Below, one piece after another: positions 21,893 through 33,400 of a DNA stretch of 64,000 nt. The notes below the pieces were generated by a model. It was not told the DNA's origin. It searched no databases and saw only the letters and a list, made by a program, of their open reading frames with translations. Position 1 is the stretch's first letter; every line of letters begins with the position of its first letter. The DNA comes from Elymus sibiricus (taxonomy: Eukaryota; Streptophyta; Magnoliopsida; Poales; Poaceae), in assembly GCA_039707655.1 (NCBI GenBank), contig CM077676.1, positions 381,490,114 to 381,554,113 of the forward strand. The letters are read 5' to 3'. Both the position numbers and the translations under genes were made by a program.

Positions 21893-23883
21893 ATGAAGAA
21901 TCTGAAAGACGCTAAGACCAAGATCGTTCCATCTAAGACGAGGGGAGGTAAGGAACTGCCATCTAGCTCTGCACTTGATTCACCTTCTGTTTTGAGTCAA
22001 CTTGCAACACCACCACATGTAATTAATTCTGATATGTTGCGAGTTATTGATGACACCACTTCTGCTATGAATGATACTCATGATGATGCTAGTACTATGC
22101 TTGATAATACTGTGCCACTTGGTGAATTTCTTACTGAACAAATTGCTAAAGCTAAAGAAATTGAAAATGCTGAAACTTTTGAGAATTATGATTCACCAAT
22201 TATGTCTAGCCCTCCTACTAGAGTTGAAACGCTTGTTGAACACTGCCTTGATAGGGAGACAGCTATAGCCATTCTTGCTTGCAATGATAGACATGAAGCT
22301 ATAAAATTGATTGCTGAAATGAAAGAAAAATCTATGAGGGGGAGAATGAAATATGATCCTAAGTTTGCTACCTCTCCCATATTTATTACTGATAAGGATT
22401 ATGAATTCTCTGTCGATCCTGAGTTAATTCCTTTGGTTGAATCGGATCCTTTCCACGGTTATGAAACTGAGACCGTTGTGGCACACCTTACTAAATTAAA
22501 TGATATAGCCACCCTATTTGCTCATGAGGAAAAAATTCGCTATTACTATATTCTTAAGTTATTTCTTTCTCATTAAAGGGTGATGATAAAGAATGGTATA
22601 ATACTCTTGCTCCTGGTTGTGTGCGTAGTCCCCAGGATATGATTTATCACTTCTCTGAAAAATATTTTCCTGCTCATAAGAAACAAGCTGCCTTACAGGA
22701 AATATTTAACTTTGTGCAAATTAAAGAAGAGAATCTCCCTCAAGCTTGGGGGAGGCTTCTCCAATTACTTAACGCTTTGCCTGATCATCCTCTTAAGAAA
22801 AATGAAATACTTGATATCTTCTATAATGGACTAACAGATGCTTCTAGGGACTACCTAGATAGTTGTGCTGGTTGTGTTTCCAGGGAACGAACTATTGAAC
22901 AAGCTGAGGAATTATTGACTAATATATTGAAGAATGATAATGATTGGACACTTCCTGAACCACCGCCTAAACCCACTCCAAAGAAGAGGGGTATTCTACA
23001 TCTCAGTCCTGAAGATATGCAAGAGGCAAAGAAATGCAAGAAGGAAAAAGGTATTAAAGCTGAAGATGTTAAGAATTTACCACATATTGAAGAAATACAT
23101 GGTCTTGACACACCGCCACAGGTAGTAGAAGTAAATTCTTTTATAAAGTTCGATGAAAGTGATATCCCTTATAACAAACCTCCTAGTCAATGCTTGTATG
23201 AATTTGACAATTATATTATTAAGCAAGATCATTTCAATGCAAATGTTATGAAACAATTGAAACGAAATGCCTACATGATTGATCGCTTGAGTGACTTGTT
23301 ATTTAGAATTGTTAATGATGTTAAAGGTGTTAGTAAACATGCATCTATGGTTCAAACCCAACTAGAACAAGTTGCTAAATCTCAGAGTGAATTGCTGAAT
23401 GAAATGAATAACAATATGAATGATCATGCTGTTAGAATAATGACTTGAGGAGGTAGAATGACTCAGGAGCCACTTTATCCTGAAGGTCATCCTAAAAGAA
23501 TTGAACAAGACTCTCAAAGAATTAATGTTGATGCACCTAGTCCATCTAAAAAGAAAAAGAAAAAGAAAAATGATAGGACTTTGCATACTTCTAGTGAACC
23601 CGAAGTAGAAAAACCCTTGGAGGATAGTAATGATGTTTCTATTTCTGATGCTGAAACACAATCTGGTAATGAACATACACCTAGTGATAATGATAATGAT
23701 GATGTTCATGCTGATGCTCAACCAGATAATGATAAAGAACCAGACAATGATAAGGAACCTGATAATGATGTTGAAATAGAACCTGTTGTTGATCTTGATA
23801 ACCCACCTACTAAAAATAAACGTTATGATAAAAGAGACTTTGTTGCTCAAAAACATGGTAAAGAAAGAGAACCATGGGTTTAA
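21893..23883 (+). pseudogene. Element B gag
   Basis: The first ATG is at 21893 (MKNLKDAKTK). It is a homologue of the intact gag of element C (51997-50018), which shows where B is broken. A one-base deletion in the run near 22560 (TTTCTTTC where C has TTTCCTTTC) shifts frame, and translation resumes at about 22577. A TGA at 23446-23448 replaces an Arg codon of C. The retrotransposon gag core (WYNTLAPGCVRSPQDMIYHF... to LPQAWGRLLQLL) lies near 22590-22830. The C-terminal part is acidic, with DNDKEP repeats, and carries a longer Lys run than C. The final codon is TAA at 23881-23883, inside a perfect palindrome. Gag would form the virus-like particle. Confidence 0.85.
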
Positions 23884-23892
23884 AAACCCATG
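23873..23892. promoter_or_regulatory. 20 bp perfect palindrome over the gag stop codon (element B)
   Basis: CATGGGTTTAAAAACCCATG has nine-base arms and a two-base centre. It contains the gag stop TAA (23881-23883) and the ATG of the protease frame (23890). The identical sequence is at the same place in element C (50009-50028). It may be an RNA stem affecting termination or restart; that role is inferred. Confidence 0.7.
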
Positions 23893-24657
23893 CCCTTTCC
23901 TTCTACACCATCTAAGAAAAAAGATGAGGAAGAATTTGAACACTTTGCTGAAATGCTTAGGCCAGTCTTTTTGCGTACTCGTTTGATTGATATATTGAAA
24001 ATGCCTCCATATGCTAAATATATGAAATATATTGTCACTAATAAAAGAAAGATACCTGAAGCTGAGATTTCTACCATGCTTGCAAATTATTCTTTTAAGG
24101 ATGGAGTACCTAAGAAACTAGGAGATCCAGGAATAGCAACTATACCATGCTCCATTAAACGAAATTATGTCAAAACTGCTCTATGTGATTTAGGAGTCGG
24201 TGTTAGTGTTATGCCTTTCTCTTTATATAAAAGACTTGATTTGAATAAACTCACTCCTACTGAAATATCATTGCAAATGGCTAACAAGTCAACTGCCATA
24301 CATATCGGTGTTTGTGAGGATGTGCCCGTTGTAGGTGCAAACGTTACTATCCTAACAGACTTTGTTATACTTGATATGCCCGAGGACGACAACATGTCGA
24401 TTATCCTTGGTAGACCCTTCTTGAATATTGTAGGGGCTGTTATTGATTGCAACAAAAGCAAGGTCACTTTTCATATCAATGGTAATGAGCATACGGTGCA
24501 CTTTCCGAGGAAACAATTTCAAGTGAATGGTATTCATATTATTGAAAAGACTCCGACAATTACTATTGGAAGTTTTCAAATTCCTATTCCTACTATTAAA
24601 AAGAAATATGAAACTCTTATTGTTGGGAAGATGCATATCCCCGTTGAGGCAACTTAG
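23890..24657 (+). CDS. Element B retropepsin-like aspartic protease
   Basis: The ATG at 23890 is in the same frame as gag, 6 bases after its stop. The 255-residue product starts MPFPSTPSKKK. It has the Athila-type leader EFEHFAEMLRPVFLRTRLIDILKMPPYAKYMK and a retropepsin fold with the active-site motif CDLG (D100) and a distal ILGRPFL motif (about 176-182). B reads CDLGVG where C reads CDLGAG, one C-to-T difference next to the active site. A long open frame remains, so this part of B looks intact. It would cut gag. No RT follows. Start choice is uncertain because read-through of the gag stop would give the same frame. Confidence 0.82.
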   Translation: MPFPSTPSKKKDEEEFEHFAEMLRPVFLRTRLIDILKMPPYAKYMKYIVTNKRKIPEAEISTMLANYSFKDGVPKKLGDPGIATIPCSIKRNYVKTALCDLGVGVSVMPFSLYKRLDLNKLTPTEISLQMANKSTAIHIGVCEDVPVVGANVTILTDFVILDMPEDDNMSIILGRPFLNIVGAVIDCNKSKVTFHINGNEHTVHFPRKQFQVNGIHIIEKTPTITIGSFQIPIPTIKKKYETLIVGKMHIPVEAT

Positions 24658-24981
24658 TGTTATACGAAAGTTCTTCGGTTTCATGTCACTCGGAAATGGT
24701 TTGTTAATAAGACCTGATCAACCTTATTAATGGATTCTTTTTGAGAGGCATGTGATCGATGAATTTAGTAAGCACAACCTTCTGTACCCACTTTTAGCTT
24801 TCTGTTATTTTTAGTTAAATGCAATAAAATGCCATGATTACCCTGTTTTCTGAATTTTCTGTGCAATAAAAAATGTCCAGAAATGAAAGTTCTCAGAATG
24901 CAATAAAATTTTGACATGATTTTTTATATAATATATAAAAAATTTGGCAGAAAAATCATACCAGGGGGTGCCCCAGGTGCC

Positions 24982-25031
24982 CACGAGGCACCAGGGCGCG
25001 CCACCCCCCTGGCGCGCCCAGGTACCTCGTG
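24982..25031. repeat. GC-rich hairpin upstream of the second ORF (element B)
   Basis: The arms 24982-25002 and 25011-25031 are near-complementary. Each contains GGCGCGCC next to CACGAGG / CCTCGTG, and the loop is 8 bases. The sequence just upstream (TATAATATATAAAAAATTTGG) and the hairpin itself resemble the U3 part of the element's own LTR (28770-28880). Confidence 0.82.
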
Positions 25032-25436
25032 GGCCCCACAGGGACCCCCTCACTTATCCCTTTAGCCCACTTCATCTCTTACCTCTAGCAAAAATTCCTG
25101 GTAGCTCTCTCTCTCATGTTCTTGCTCACAAACCTGAAATTTTCGATCTCTTTGCTCGGAGCTCCGTTTCCGAAACTGTTTTGGGAGATTGCTCCTTGGT
25201 ATGTGACTCCTCCATTGCTCCAATTAGTTTTTGTTCTAGTGGATTATATTTTGCATATTTAGCTACTATTGGAGCTACTGAAAATGAGCTTGCATGTTGA
25301 ATTCTTTGAGTTCTAAGTAGTTTGAATGCTTGATATAGCCTCTAGACATCCATATGAGTAGTTGCTATCAATCTTGTGAAGTTTTATTGATATCAATTTG
25401 TGGCCCAAAAATTTTCAGAAATTTGTTCTTAGGGAA

Positions 25437-26459
25437 ATGAATATCTTTCGGAAAAGTTCTTCGAGGAGGAGACCCTCGGAAGCGTCATCAAGTGAAAGCT
25501 CGGCACGCCAATCATATGAGGAACCAAGGGCAAGTTCGGTGCGAGGTGCCGAAGCAAAATCGTGTCGATGGCCGTGCAACGAGTTCATGCTGGGTGCAGG
25601 CATCAAGGAAGAATTTGACCAATACATTCACAATGCCGAGCTCTCCGCCTTCATCGCAGATAAGCCACCACAGCATTACAACCTCACCCATTCCTTTACT
25701 CAAAACTTTGATTATCACCCGCGCACTTCTAGAGTTTTATTTCACCTTTATGACAATTCCTACAATATGTCTCTAGAAGAATTATGTGATACATGCAAAA
25801 TTCCATATTGGGGTTCGTTAGATGAACCACCAAGATCTGATTATGAGTTGTTTCTTACTAGCCTTTGCAATGGTTAGGATAGGGGAATCACGCAGGCTAG
25901 AATAATTAGCAATCAATTTCCCGCTATTCGGTATTTTGCGCTTTTTAATGGTAAATGCGTTGTAGGTAAGCCAGACTGCAGTGCACTTTGTGCCCCTGAT
26001 CTGAGTCTTATTCATACAGCTTTGACTGGTAGCAAGCTTTATAATCTTGGGGCTATTGTTGCACGTAGGCTGCAGCGTAATGCGGGTAATGGTGATTTGT
26101 ATGGAGGAATTTATGCCTCCCGCTTAGCTGCAAGGTTAGGGGTCTTGCCCAAATTCAATGATCCCCTCTTGCCCTATAAATATTTGAATTTTGAAGCAAT
26201 GCGAGAATATAGGTTTTTAAAACGCAACGCACAGGGTTATGAATATAACTTAGTTTTTAATAAATATCACTATGTGTATGTTGCTTTGCCTGCTCCTGCC
26301 CTCTTTGATTTTCAGAACAAACAGAGATATTCTCTTCATGAGAGTGAGGTGGATGAGTACAACGCAGTTGTCGAGGCTGCTCATCTGGCTGAGGAGGCGG
26401 CTCAGAACGCCTCTACGAGTTACCATTTTGATTTTTATCCAGGACAGCCATGGCAGTAG
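25437..26459 (+). pseudogene. Element B second ORF (Athila-type ORF of unknown function)
   Basis: The first ATG at 25437 (MNIFRKSSSRRRPSEASSSESS) is preceded by a plausible 3' splice site (TTGTTCTTAG). A plausible donor (CTTGGTATGTG) lies at about 25196-25206. A TAG at 25876-25878 breaks the frame after LCNG; C has GAG there and is open throughout. The protein has a basic, Ser-rich N-terminus and then a folded region with FHLYDNSYNMSLEELC, AIRYFALFNGKCVVG, LGAIVARRL and GGIYASRLAARLG. These blocks are common to ORFs in grass Athila-like elements (possibly the family called ATHILA ORF-1). I see no membrane segment and no known enzyme motif. Confidence 0.72.
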
Positions 26460-28563
26460 ACCAAGCTAGGCAAAATCCAAAGCTTGGGGGAGTACGTATT
26501 TCTCACCGACATTACATTCATGCTCACACATTTCATTTCAGTTGTCGGTGTTCATACTTTTTCATTGTATAATCCTTGTTAGTTTTATTTTCTCGCTTTC
26601 TTCTTGTGTGTTTGATAAACTTTGAGAAAATCCAAAAACATTTCTCGTTTCTTTTCGGCTTTTCTTTCTAGCTTAGTTAGTTGTTGAATTAAAAGAAAAC
26701 CCAAAAAGATTTCCCGTCTCTTCTTTTTCTTGCGGGGAGCTATCCTGTGTAAATAGTTTCTCTCGTTTTCTGTTTTTCTTCTTCATTTTGTTTTCTTCAG
26801 AAAAACTAAAAACTCCAAAAATATTTCAGTGTGTTTCTCTGAAATTCTTTTCTTTTGTTGAGTCATTGTAAGGAGAAGACCACGATGAAAATGTTGAGTG
26901 GCTCTCATATGCATTATTGTTGATCTTACAAAGAGCCCATATTACCTTGTCTTCTCCTTTAAATAAAATGCTTGCAGATTCCAGCTTAGTCCATAGCACA
27001 CTTGCACTATTATTATTTTCATATCATTCGGTTGTGCAAGTGAAAGGCAATAATGACGATGATTTGATGAAGTGACTGTGGCAAAGAAAAGCGGTTATGA
27101 ACTCAACTTATTCTTTGTTTTTGTAAATATGCTTAACTCAGTATCCATGATTCAGCATATTATGATTAAACATGTTTATGATGACAATTAGAGATTATAG
27201 TTGCGCATGCCATGCTTAAGTAGCTAGGAGTGGATAATGATTTATCTTGGGTGTCAACATGCATTAAAATGTTTATGATGTAGTATGATGATATGGTATC
27301 CTCCTCTGAATGTTTTATCTTGGCTTGACTTGGCACATGTTCACGCATGTAGTTGATTCAAAACCAACATAGCCTCCACGATATTTATGTTCATGGTGTT
27401 TATATCCTACTCATGCTAGTATTCAATGTTGATTATTCATAATGCATGGTTATGACCGTTTTCGCTCTCTAGCTGGTCCCTTCTCAACCTATTTGCTAGC
27501 CTTCGCCTGTACTAAGCGGGAATACTGCTTGTGCATCCAAACCCTTAAACCAAAGTTATTCCAGATGAGTCCACTATATCTACCTATATACGGTATTACT
27601 CTGCCGTCCTAAGTAAATTTGGATGTGCCACCTCTAAATATTCAAATGAACATCTGTTTTGTGTCCCCGTACCGCTCATGAAGCGACAGGGGGCGGTCAG
27701 TATCTTCCATGCTAAGCGGGTTATTCTTATGATGAGTGTTTATTCACTTGTCCTTGCACGAGAGGGGCCGGTAATCGGGATGCCCAGTCCCATTATAAAA
27801 ATTGCAAAATAATGAAACAAACTCCCTTGGAAAGTTGTTGGTATGGAGGGCACCCGAGGATTCGGCTAGCCATGGCTTGTGATTGATGGTGGAGGGGGAG
27901 TAAACTTTACTTTACCGCTTGGGAACCGCCGCTAATGTGTTTAGCATGGAAGATATTGAAAACTCTCGGTCGTGACGTTGACAGGCAAGGCATACCTCCC
28001 AAAATTATATTTACCTCTGATTTAAGCTTCGAGCTCTGGCACCTCTGCAAATCAATGCTTCCCTCTGTGAAGGGCCTATCTATTTAATTTTATGTTATTT
28101 TACTTTTATTGTTGAGTCATCACCTTCTCAAATAAGCACCAGTCCTGAGAGCACTATTGTCATTCTCATGCATTGTGTATAGTTAATGTTGTGTGCATCA
28201 TGACTGGATCTCTTCTACCATGAATTACAATGTTTAGCCACTGCTTGAACTTTGGAGGTGCTCTGCATTTATGTTTTGCGGTCTCAGAAAGGGCTAGCGA
28301 GATACCATGTTGTCATATTATATCATGATTGTTTTGACAAAGTGTTGGCATTTGAGATATCTTATTATTACTCGCTAGTTGATTATGCCATTGATATGAG
28401 TAAATATAATTTCTAAGAGTTATCATTTGCATGGTTAGTCATAATCTTTGCTGAAAACCTGGTTATTATTTAAGCATATATATAGATACAAGAACAAAAG
28501 AGTTCGTAAAAGTTTTTCTTTATCACTTTCAGTTTGTCAACTGAATTGCTTGAGGACAAGCAA
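26460..28563 (+). other. Element B non-coding region between second ORF and 3' LTR
   Basis: These 2.1 kb hold no reading frame of note. They include AT-rich and pyrimidine-rich stretches with repeated CCAAAAA(G/C)AT-TT(T/C)-type words (26620-26830). Part of the region is shared in reverse by element C, at 30008-30446 and 46342-47431. This is where pol would lie in an autonomous relative. Confidence 0.75.
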
Positions 28564-28567
28564 TGAG

Positions 28568-28583
28568 TTAAACTTGGGGGAGT
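28568..28583 (+). other. Element B polypurine tract
   Basis: TTAAACTTGGGGGAGT lies directly before the 3' LTR start (TGATAAG at 28584). It is a short purine tract, less pure than usual. Confidence 0.65.
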
Positions 28584-30007
28584 TGATAAGTCTCCATCGT
28601 ATCTACTTTTCCAAACACTTTTGATCTTGTTTTGGCCCCTATTTTGCATGATTTGAATGGAACTAACCCGGACTGATGTTGTTTTCAGCAGAATTGCCAT
28701 GGTGTTGTTTTTGTGCAGAAATCAAAGTTCTTGGATTTGGATGAAACTTTTTGGAGAATTTTTATGGAATATATAAAAAATATTGGTGCAAGAATCAAAA
28801 GAAGGGGGGCCACCCAGTGCCCACGAGGCACCAGGGCGCGCCACCCCCCCCCCCCCAGGCGCGCCCTGGTACCTCGTGGGGCCCACGTGGCTCCGTCTGA
28901 CCTAATTCCAATGCTATAAATTCCTATTTTCTGAGAAAAAAAATAGGAGAGGAAGTTTTATTGCGTTTCATGATACGGAGCCGCCGCCACCTCCTGTTCT
29001 TCATCGGGAGGGCAGATCTGGAGTCCGTTTGGGGCTCCGGAGAGGGGGAACTTCCGGCATCGTCATCATCAACCATCCTTCATCGCCAATTTCATGATGC
29101 TCACCGCCGGGAGTGAGTAATTCCTTCGTAGGCTTGCTGGATGGTGATGAGTTGGATGAGATTTATCATGTAATCGAGTTAGTTTTGTTAGGGCTTGATC
29201 CCTAGTATCCACTATGTTTTGAGATTGATGTTGCTATGACTTTGCTATGCTTAATGCTTGTCACTAGGGCCCGAGTGCCATGATTCCAGATCTGAACCCT
29301 TTATGTTTTCATCAATATATTTGTGTTCTTGATCTGATCTTGCAAGTTATACGCACCTGCTATGTGTTATGATCCGCATACCCCAAGGTGACAATAATTG
29401 GGATTCTTTCCGGTGATTGCCATAGTTTGAGGAGTTCATGTATTCACTAAGTGTTAATGCTTTGTTCCGGTTCTCTATTAAAAGGAGGCCTTAATATCCC
29501 TTAGTTTCCTTATGGACCCCGCTGCCACGGGTGGGTAGGACAAAAGATGTCATGCAAGTTCTTATCGCAAGCACGTATGACTATATACGGAATACATGCC
29601 TACATTACATTGATGAATTGGAGCTAGTTCTGTGTCGCCCTAGGTTATAACTGTTACATGATGAATGTTATCCAACGAATATCACCGATCCAATGCCTAC
29701 AAGTTTTTCACATATTGTTCCTTGCTAAGTTACTACTGTTGCTACTGCTGTCACAATTGCTACTACTATTGCTGCTACCGTTACTGTTACCGTTACTACT
29801 ATTGCTATTGCTACTATCAAACTATCATACTACTGTGCTACTGATCACTCTGCTGCAGATATTTAGTCTCCAGGTGTGGTTGAATTGACAACTCAACTGC
29901 TAATACTTGCAAATATTCTTTGGCTCCCCTTGTGTCGAATCAATAAATTTGGGTTGAATGCTCTACCCTAGAAAACGGTTGCGATCCCCTATACTTGTGG
30001 GTTATCA
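28584..30007 (+). repeat. Element B 3' LTR (1424 bp)
   Basis: The LTR starts TGATAAG and ends GGGTTATCA, so its ends form the inverted repeat TGATAA/TTATCA. It is uninterrupted and therefore gives the empty sites for element A (near 29095) and for the CACTA element (AAT at 29253-29255). A GC hairpin lies at 28822-28878, followed by a TATA-like CTATAAATTCC at about 28913. The base after the LTR continues element C in reverse orientation. Confidence 0.92.
28822..28878. repeat. GC-rich hairpin in element B LTR
   Basis: The 21-base arms 28822-28842 and 28858-28878 pair at 20 positions. Each has CACGAGG, then CCAGGGCGCGCC or its complement. The loop is a 15-base C-rich run. Similar hairpins are in the internal region of B and in element C (LTR and internal region). 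Confidence 0.85.
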
Positions 30008-30446
30008 CCTCCATACCAACAACTTTCTGGGGGATTTTGTTTCATTATTTTTCAATTTTTATAATGGGACAGGGCATCCCGATTACCAGCCCCTCTTGTG
30101 CAAGGACAAGTGAATAAACACTCATCATGAGAATAACCCGCTTAGCATGGAAGATACTAACCGCCCCCTGTCGCTTCATGAGCGATACGGGCACACAAAA
30201 CAGATGTTCATTTGAATATTTAGAGGTGGCACATGCAAATTTACTTAGGACGGCAGAGTAATACCGTATATAGGTAGATATAGTGGACTCATCTGGAATA
30301 ACTTTGGTTTAAGGGTTTGGATGCACAAGCAGTATTCCCGCTTAGTACAGGCGAAGGCTAGCAAATAGGTTGAGAAGCGACCAGCTAGAGAGCGAAAACA
30401 GTCATAACCCTGCATTATGAATAATCAACATTGAATACTAGCATGA
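30008..30446 (-). repeat. Element C internal fragment between B and array D
   Basis: This is the reverse complement of the non-coding region of B (about 27411-27849), with scattered differences. It ends in CATGA (30442-30446), the left target duplication of array D. No coding signal. Confidence 0.88.
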
Positions 30447-33400
30447 TGTGACGCCCTCTGCTCGATCGTGCACTAATCATACACGCAAACGTGCACGCTC
30501 GAGAACAGAGACGCGCGGGAAGATATCACAACACAACTCTAAACTCAAATAAACATAAATCCACATTTTACAAGCCAGGGGGGTCACGAGGACCCGAATA
30601 CATAAGTCATACAAACCATAATATCTGAGTACAGACATAGTTAGTCAAGTTTTGCCTTAAGAAGGCTAGCACAAACAACGATACAGATCGAAAGGCGAAG
30701 GCCTCCTGCCTAGGGCCTCCAAACTACTCCTGGTCGGTCGGCTCAACCCAGTAGTAGTGGCCTCCGGGGCTCTCCTGGTAGAAGTCTCCTGTGGTGGCGT
30801 CTGTCTCCTGGACTCCATCGTCTGATTTCATCAAGTGGGTATGGGGAAAAAGATAGCAAAGCAACCGTGAGTACTCATCCAAAGTACTCGCAACACTGAC
30901 ATCAGAACTATGCTAAAATGCATTGTATCAAAGGAATGGGGCTATATCATTGGACTGTACTGCAGAAATGCTGGAACAGAGGAGGAGAGGCCTAGCCTAT
31001 CGAAGACTAGCATCTTGAAGCAATCTTGCAGCATCAAAAGAGAATAGAGCAAGATAATATATATCAATCATAGTTTAGTAAAGCCCTGAGATCCTTCCTC
31101 GACTACCCTGCGAGAAAGTGATCCCGAGATCAGTAGTAATAGTTTAATAATGTGACAGTATCCATTTGTAGTTGTAGCAGATCAAGATACAACTCTGAGC
31201 GTCCTGTTACCATGAACACGGCTATTCGAATAGATAACTTCCCTGCAGGGGTGCACTACTGTTACCCAACACGCTCGATCACATCTGGCCGGACACACTT
31301 GCTGGGTAATGCCCGGCCTCGGGTGATCAACATGACGCAGTCCTACCTAGGCTCAGCAGAGAGGTCAACACGCCGGTCTAAATCCTAAGCGTGAAGGGGT
31401 CTTGGGCCATCGCCTTTCTCACTCCTGCACGTTACGTGGCTGGTCGGGGCCCAGGCGCGACACTGAATACACCAGTGACGTAACCAGCCCACCCCAATGA
31501 TCAGCCCGCATCTCTGAGCTGTGACGTCTGAAGAGCTTTCGGCTGATACTACGACGTAGAGGGCCCCATTAAACCATTATCCCGCGCGGTGGTAGTGTGT
31601 ATAGGCATGTAGCCAACTCAGATCAAATACCCGAATCCGTTAAGCATGTTTAGTAACTCGCAGAGGCGGACAGGGTTCCTGTTGCTCCGACTTGGTAAGA
31701 CATGTCGCGCGGGTACTCTTGGAGCCGACCCGTCTTTAATGTTATTCTCTCGCGGGCACCCTTGGGGCCAGCCCGACTTTAACAGTTTAAGTCTTGCAGT
31801 ATGTAAATGTTTCCGTGATCATCACCCAGAGTGATCACGGCCCGGTAACAAGCATGGCATACGGACAAGGTGAAGGGCCACAGATGAGACATAGCATTCC
31901 TAACTAAGCATAATAGGATAGCAGGCGATATATCAATAACAGGCGATAACAACAGGCTATGCATCAGAAATAGGTGATATCGGAACAGTAGCAGAGGGGG
32001 CAATTCTAATGCAAGCATAAGAGAGAAGGGAATGGGTGATATCTTATGATCAAGGGGTTTTTTGCTTGCCTGGAAGCTCAGCTGAAGGGGGCTGGTCGTC
32101 GGCGACGTCGTCGTACACGGCGGCATCGTCAGCAGTCTCGGGGGCTATCGAGAGAGAAGGAGGGGGAAGAAACAATAAATACACGACAATAAAGCAACAG
32201 GGATGCATGACATGTCTAAATGATATGCAGAGGTGTTTTACTGCCTAACTAAATGCATTAGATAAATTAGGAATTTATTTGGAATTATTTTACTTAAGTT
32301 ATGCACTATTCACATACCGGATATGGGCAAAATGTTGCATGTTCAGTATGTTAGAGGGGTGTGGCAGACATGTGGATAGGTTATTTAGATTATACACATT
32401 TTTCTGATCATTTTTCATATATAAATTATTTTAATCCGAGTTACGGTTTAAAAGATATGATTTTCTAAAGTTTTTATAAATTTCTGGATTTATTTAAATT
32501 ATTTAAATCCGAATTATCCAGAATAGTGAATGGTGACGTCATCATGACGTAAAGCTGACGTCAGCAGTCAACTGTCCGGTTGACCAGTCAAACCTGACCA
32601 GTGGGTCCCACTGGTCAGTGTCACATTATCTAATTACGATTTAATTAAACTAATTACAGGTTAATTAGGGTGGTGGGGCCTACTGTCAGTGTCTAATTAG
32701 TGTTTTAAATAATTAACTAATTAATTAACCAATTTTCTATTTATTTAAAATTGTTTAATTAGGCGGGACCCACATGTCAGTGACATGGGGCCGCCACGTC
32801 AGTCGTTGACTTAGTCAACCGGCCAACGGAACCCACCCATCAGCGACACAGGGGGCCCCACACTTCAGGCCACGTCGGCCTCATCAGCGCCGGCGCCGAA
32901 GAACGCTCCGGCGACCTCCTTTCGCGGCGGCGCGCTCGGGAGGTGGTCAGAAATCGCGCTCCGGCCACCGTTTGATGCGCGGCTGGGCTCTTTTGAATGG
33001 CAAGACGATGCCGCGGCGAATGGCGGTGGTCGGAGCGGCTGGGATGGCCGGCGTCGAGCTCTACGACCTCGCCGGCGGCGAGGCATTCAGGCGAGCTACG
33101 GGAACGCGGCTGCGGGGCGAGTTCGAGCACGCGATCTTGCTGGGCGTGACCTACGCGGTGCGGCGAGTCCATCTAGCACTAGCCCATGACCATTTGGTCA
33201 TCGGAGCCTCGCCGGCGACGATGCGGGCGGCGGAGCGTTCGGGCATCTCCAATGCGGCGAGCTACAGGGACGGATACGCACGGGGAAGAGGGGGAGAAGA
33301 CGGCGGCTGCTCACCGGGCCCTGCAGGTGTGCTCAAATGGGCTCGGGGAAGCTTGCCGTCGCCGGAATCGTTGCCGGAGTCGAGGTGGCCGAAAGTTGGA

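Larger units (their letters stand above)
5145..30007 (+). mobile_element. Element B: RT-less Athila-like Gypsy element, plus strand, with nested insertions
   Basis: The layout is: 5' LTR (only 5145-5305 and 21062-21814 visible, because element A and the CACTA element sit in it), tRNA-Asp-type PBS, gag, retropepsin, a second ORF, about 2.1 kb without coding signal, polypurine tract, and 3' LTR (28584-30007). No reverse transcriptase, RNase H or integrase lies between the protease and the 3' LTR, so the element is non-autonomous. Its gag/protease layout, CDLG protease motif and PBS resemble Athila-type Gypsy elements; the wheat Sabrina group is similar, but I cannot confirm the family. B is inserted in element C, a minus-strand copy of the same family: the base after 30007 continues C. 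The left edge of B is outside the window. Confidence 0.85.

Noticed and set aside
23362..23943. 193-codon minus-strand ORF rich in Ile/Phe (also 49958-50527)
   Set aside because: Shadow of the acidic gag tail of the RT-less family, read antisense. It is found in both copies because gag is.
31813..31840. 9 bp-arm palindrome in LTR1 as a transcription terminator
   Set aside because: No T run and a eukaryotic context. It is also in LTR2, but I have no basis for a function.
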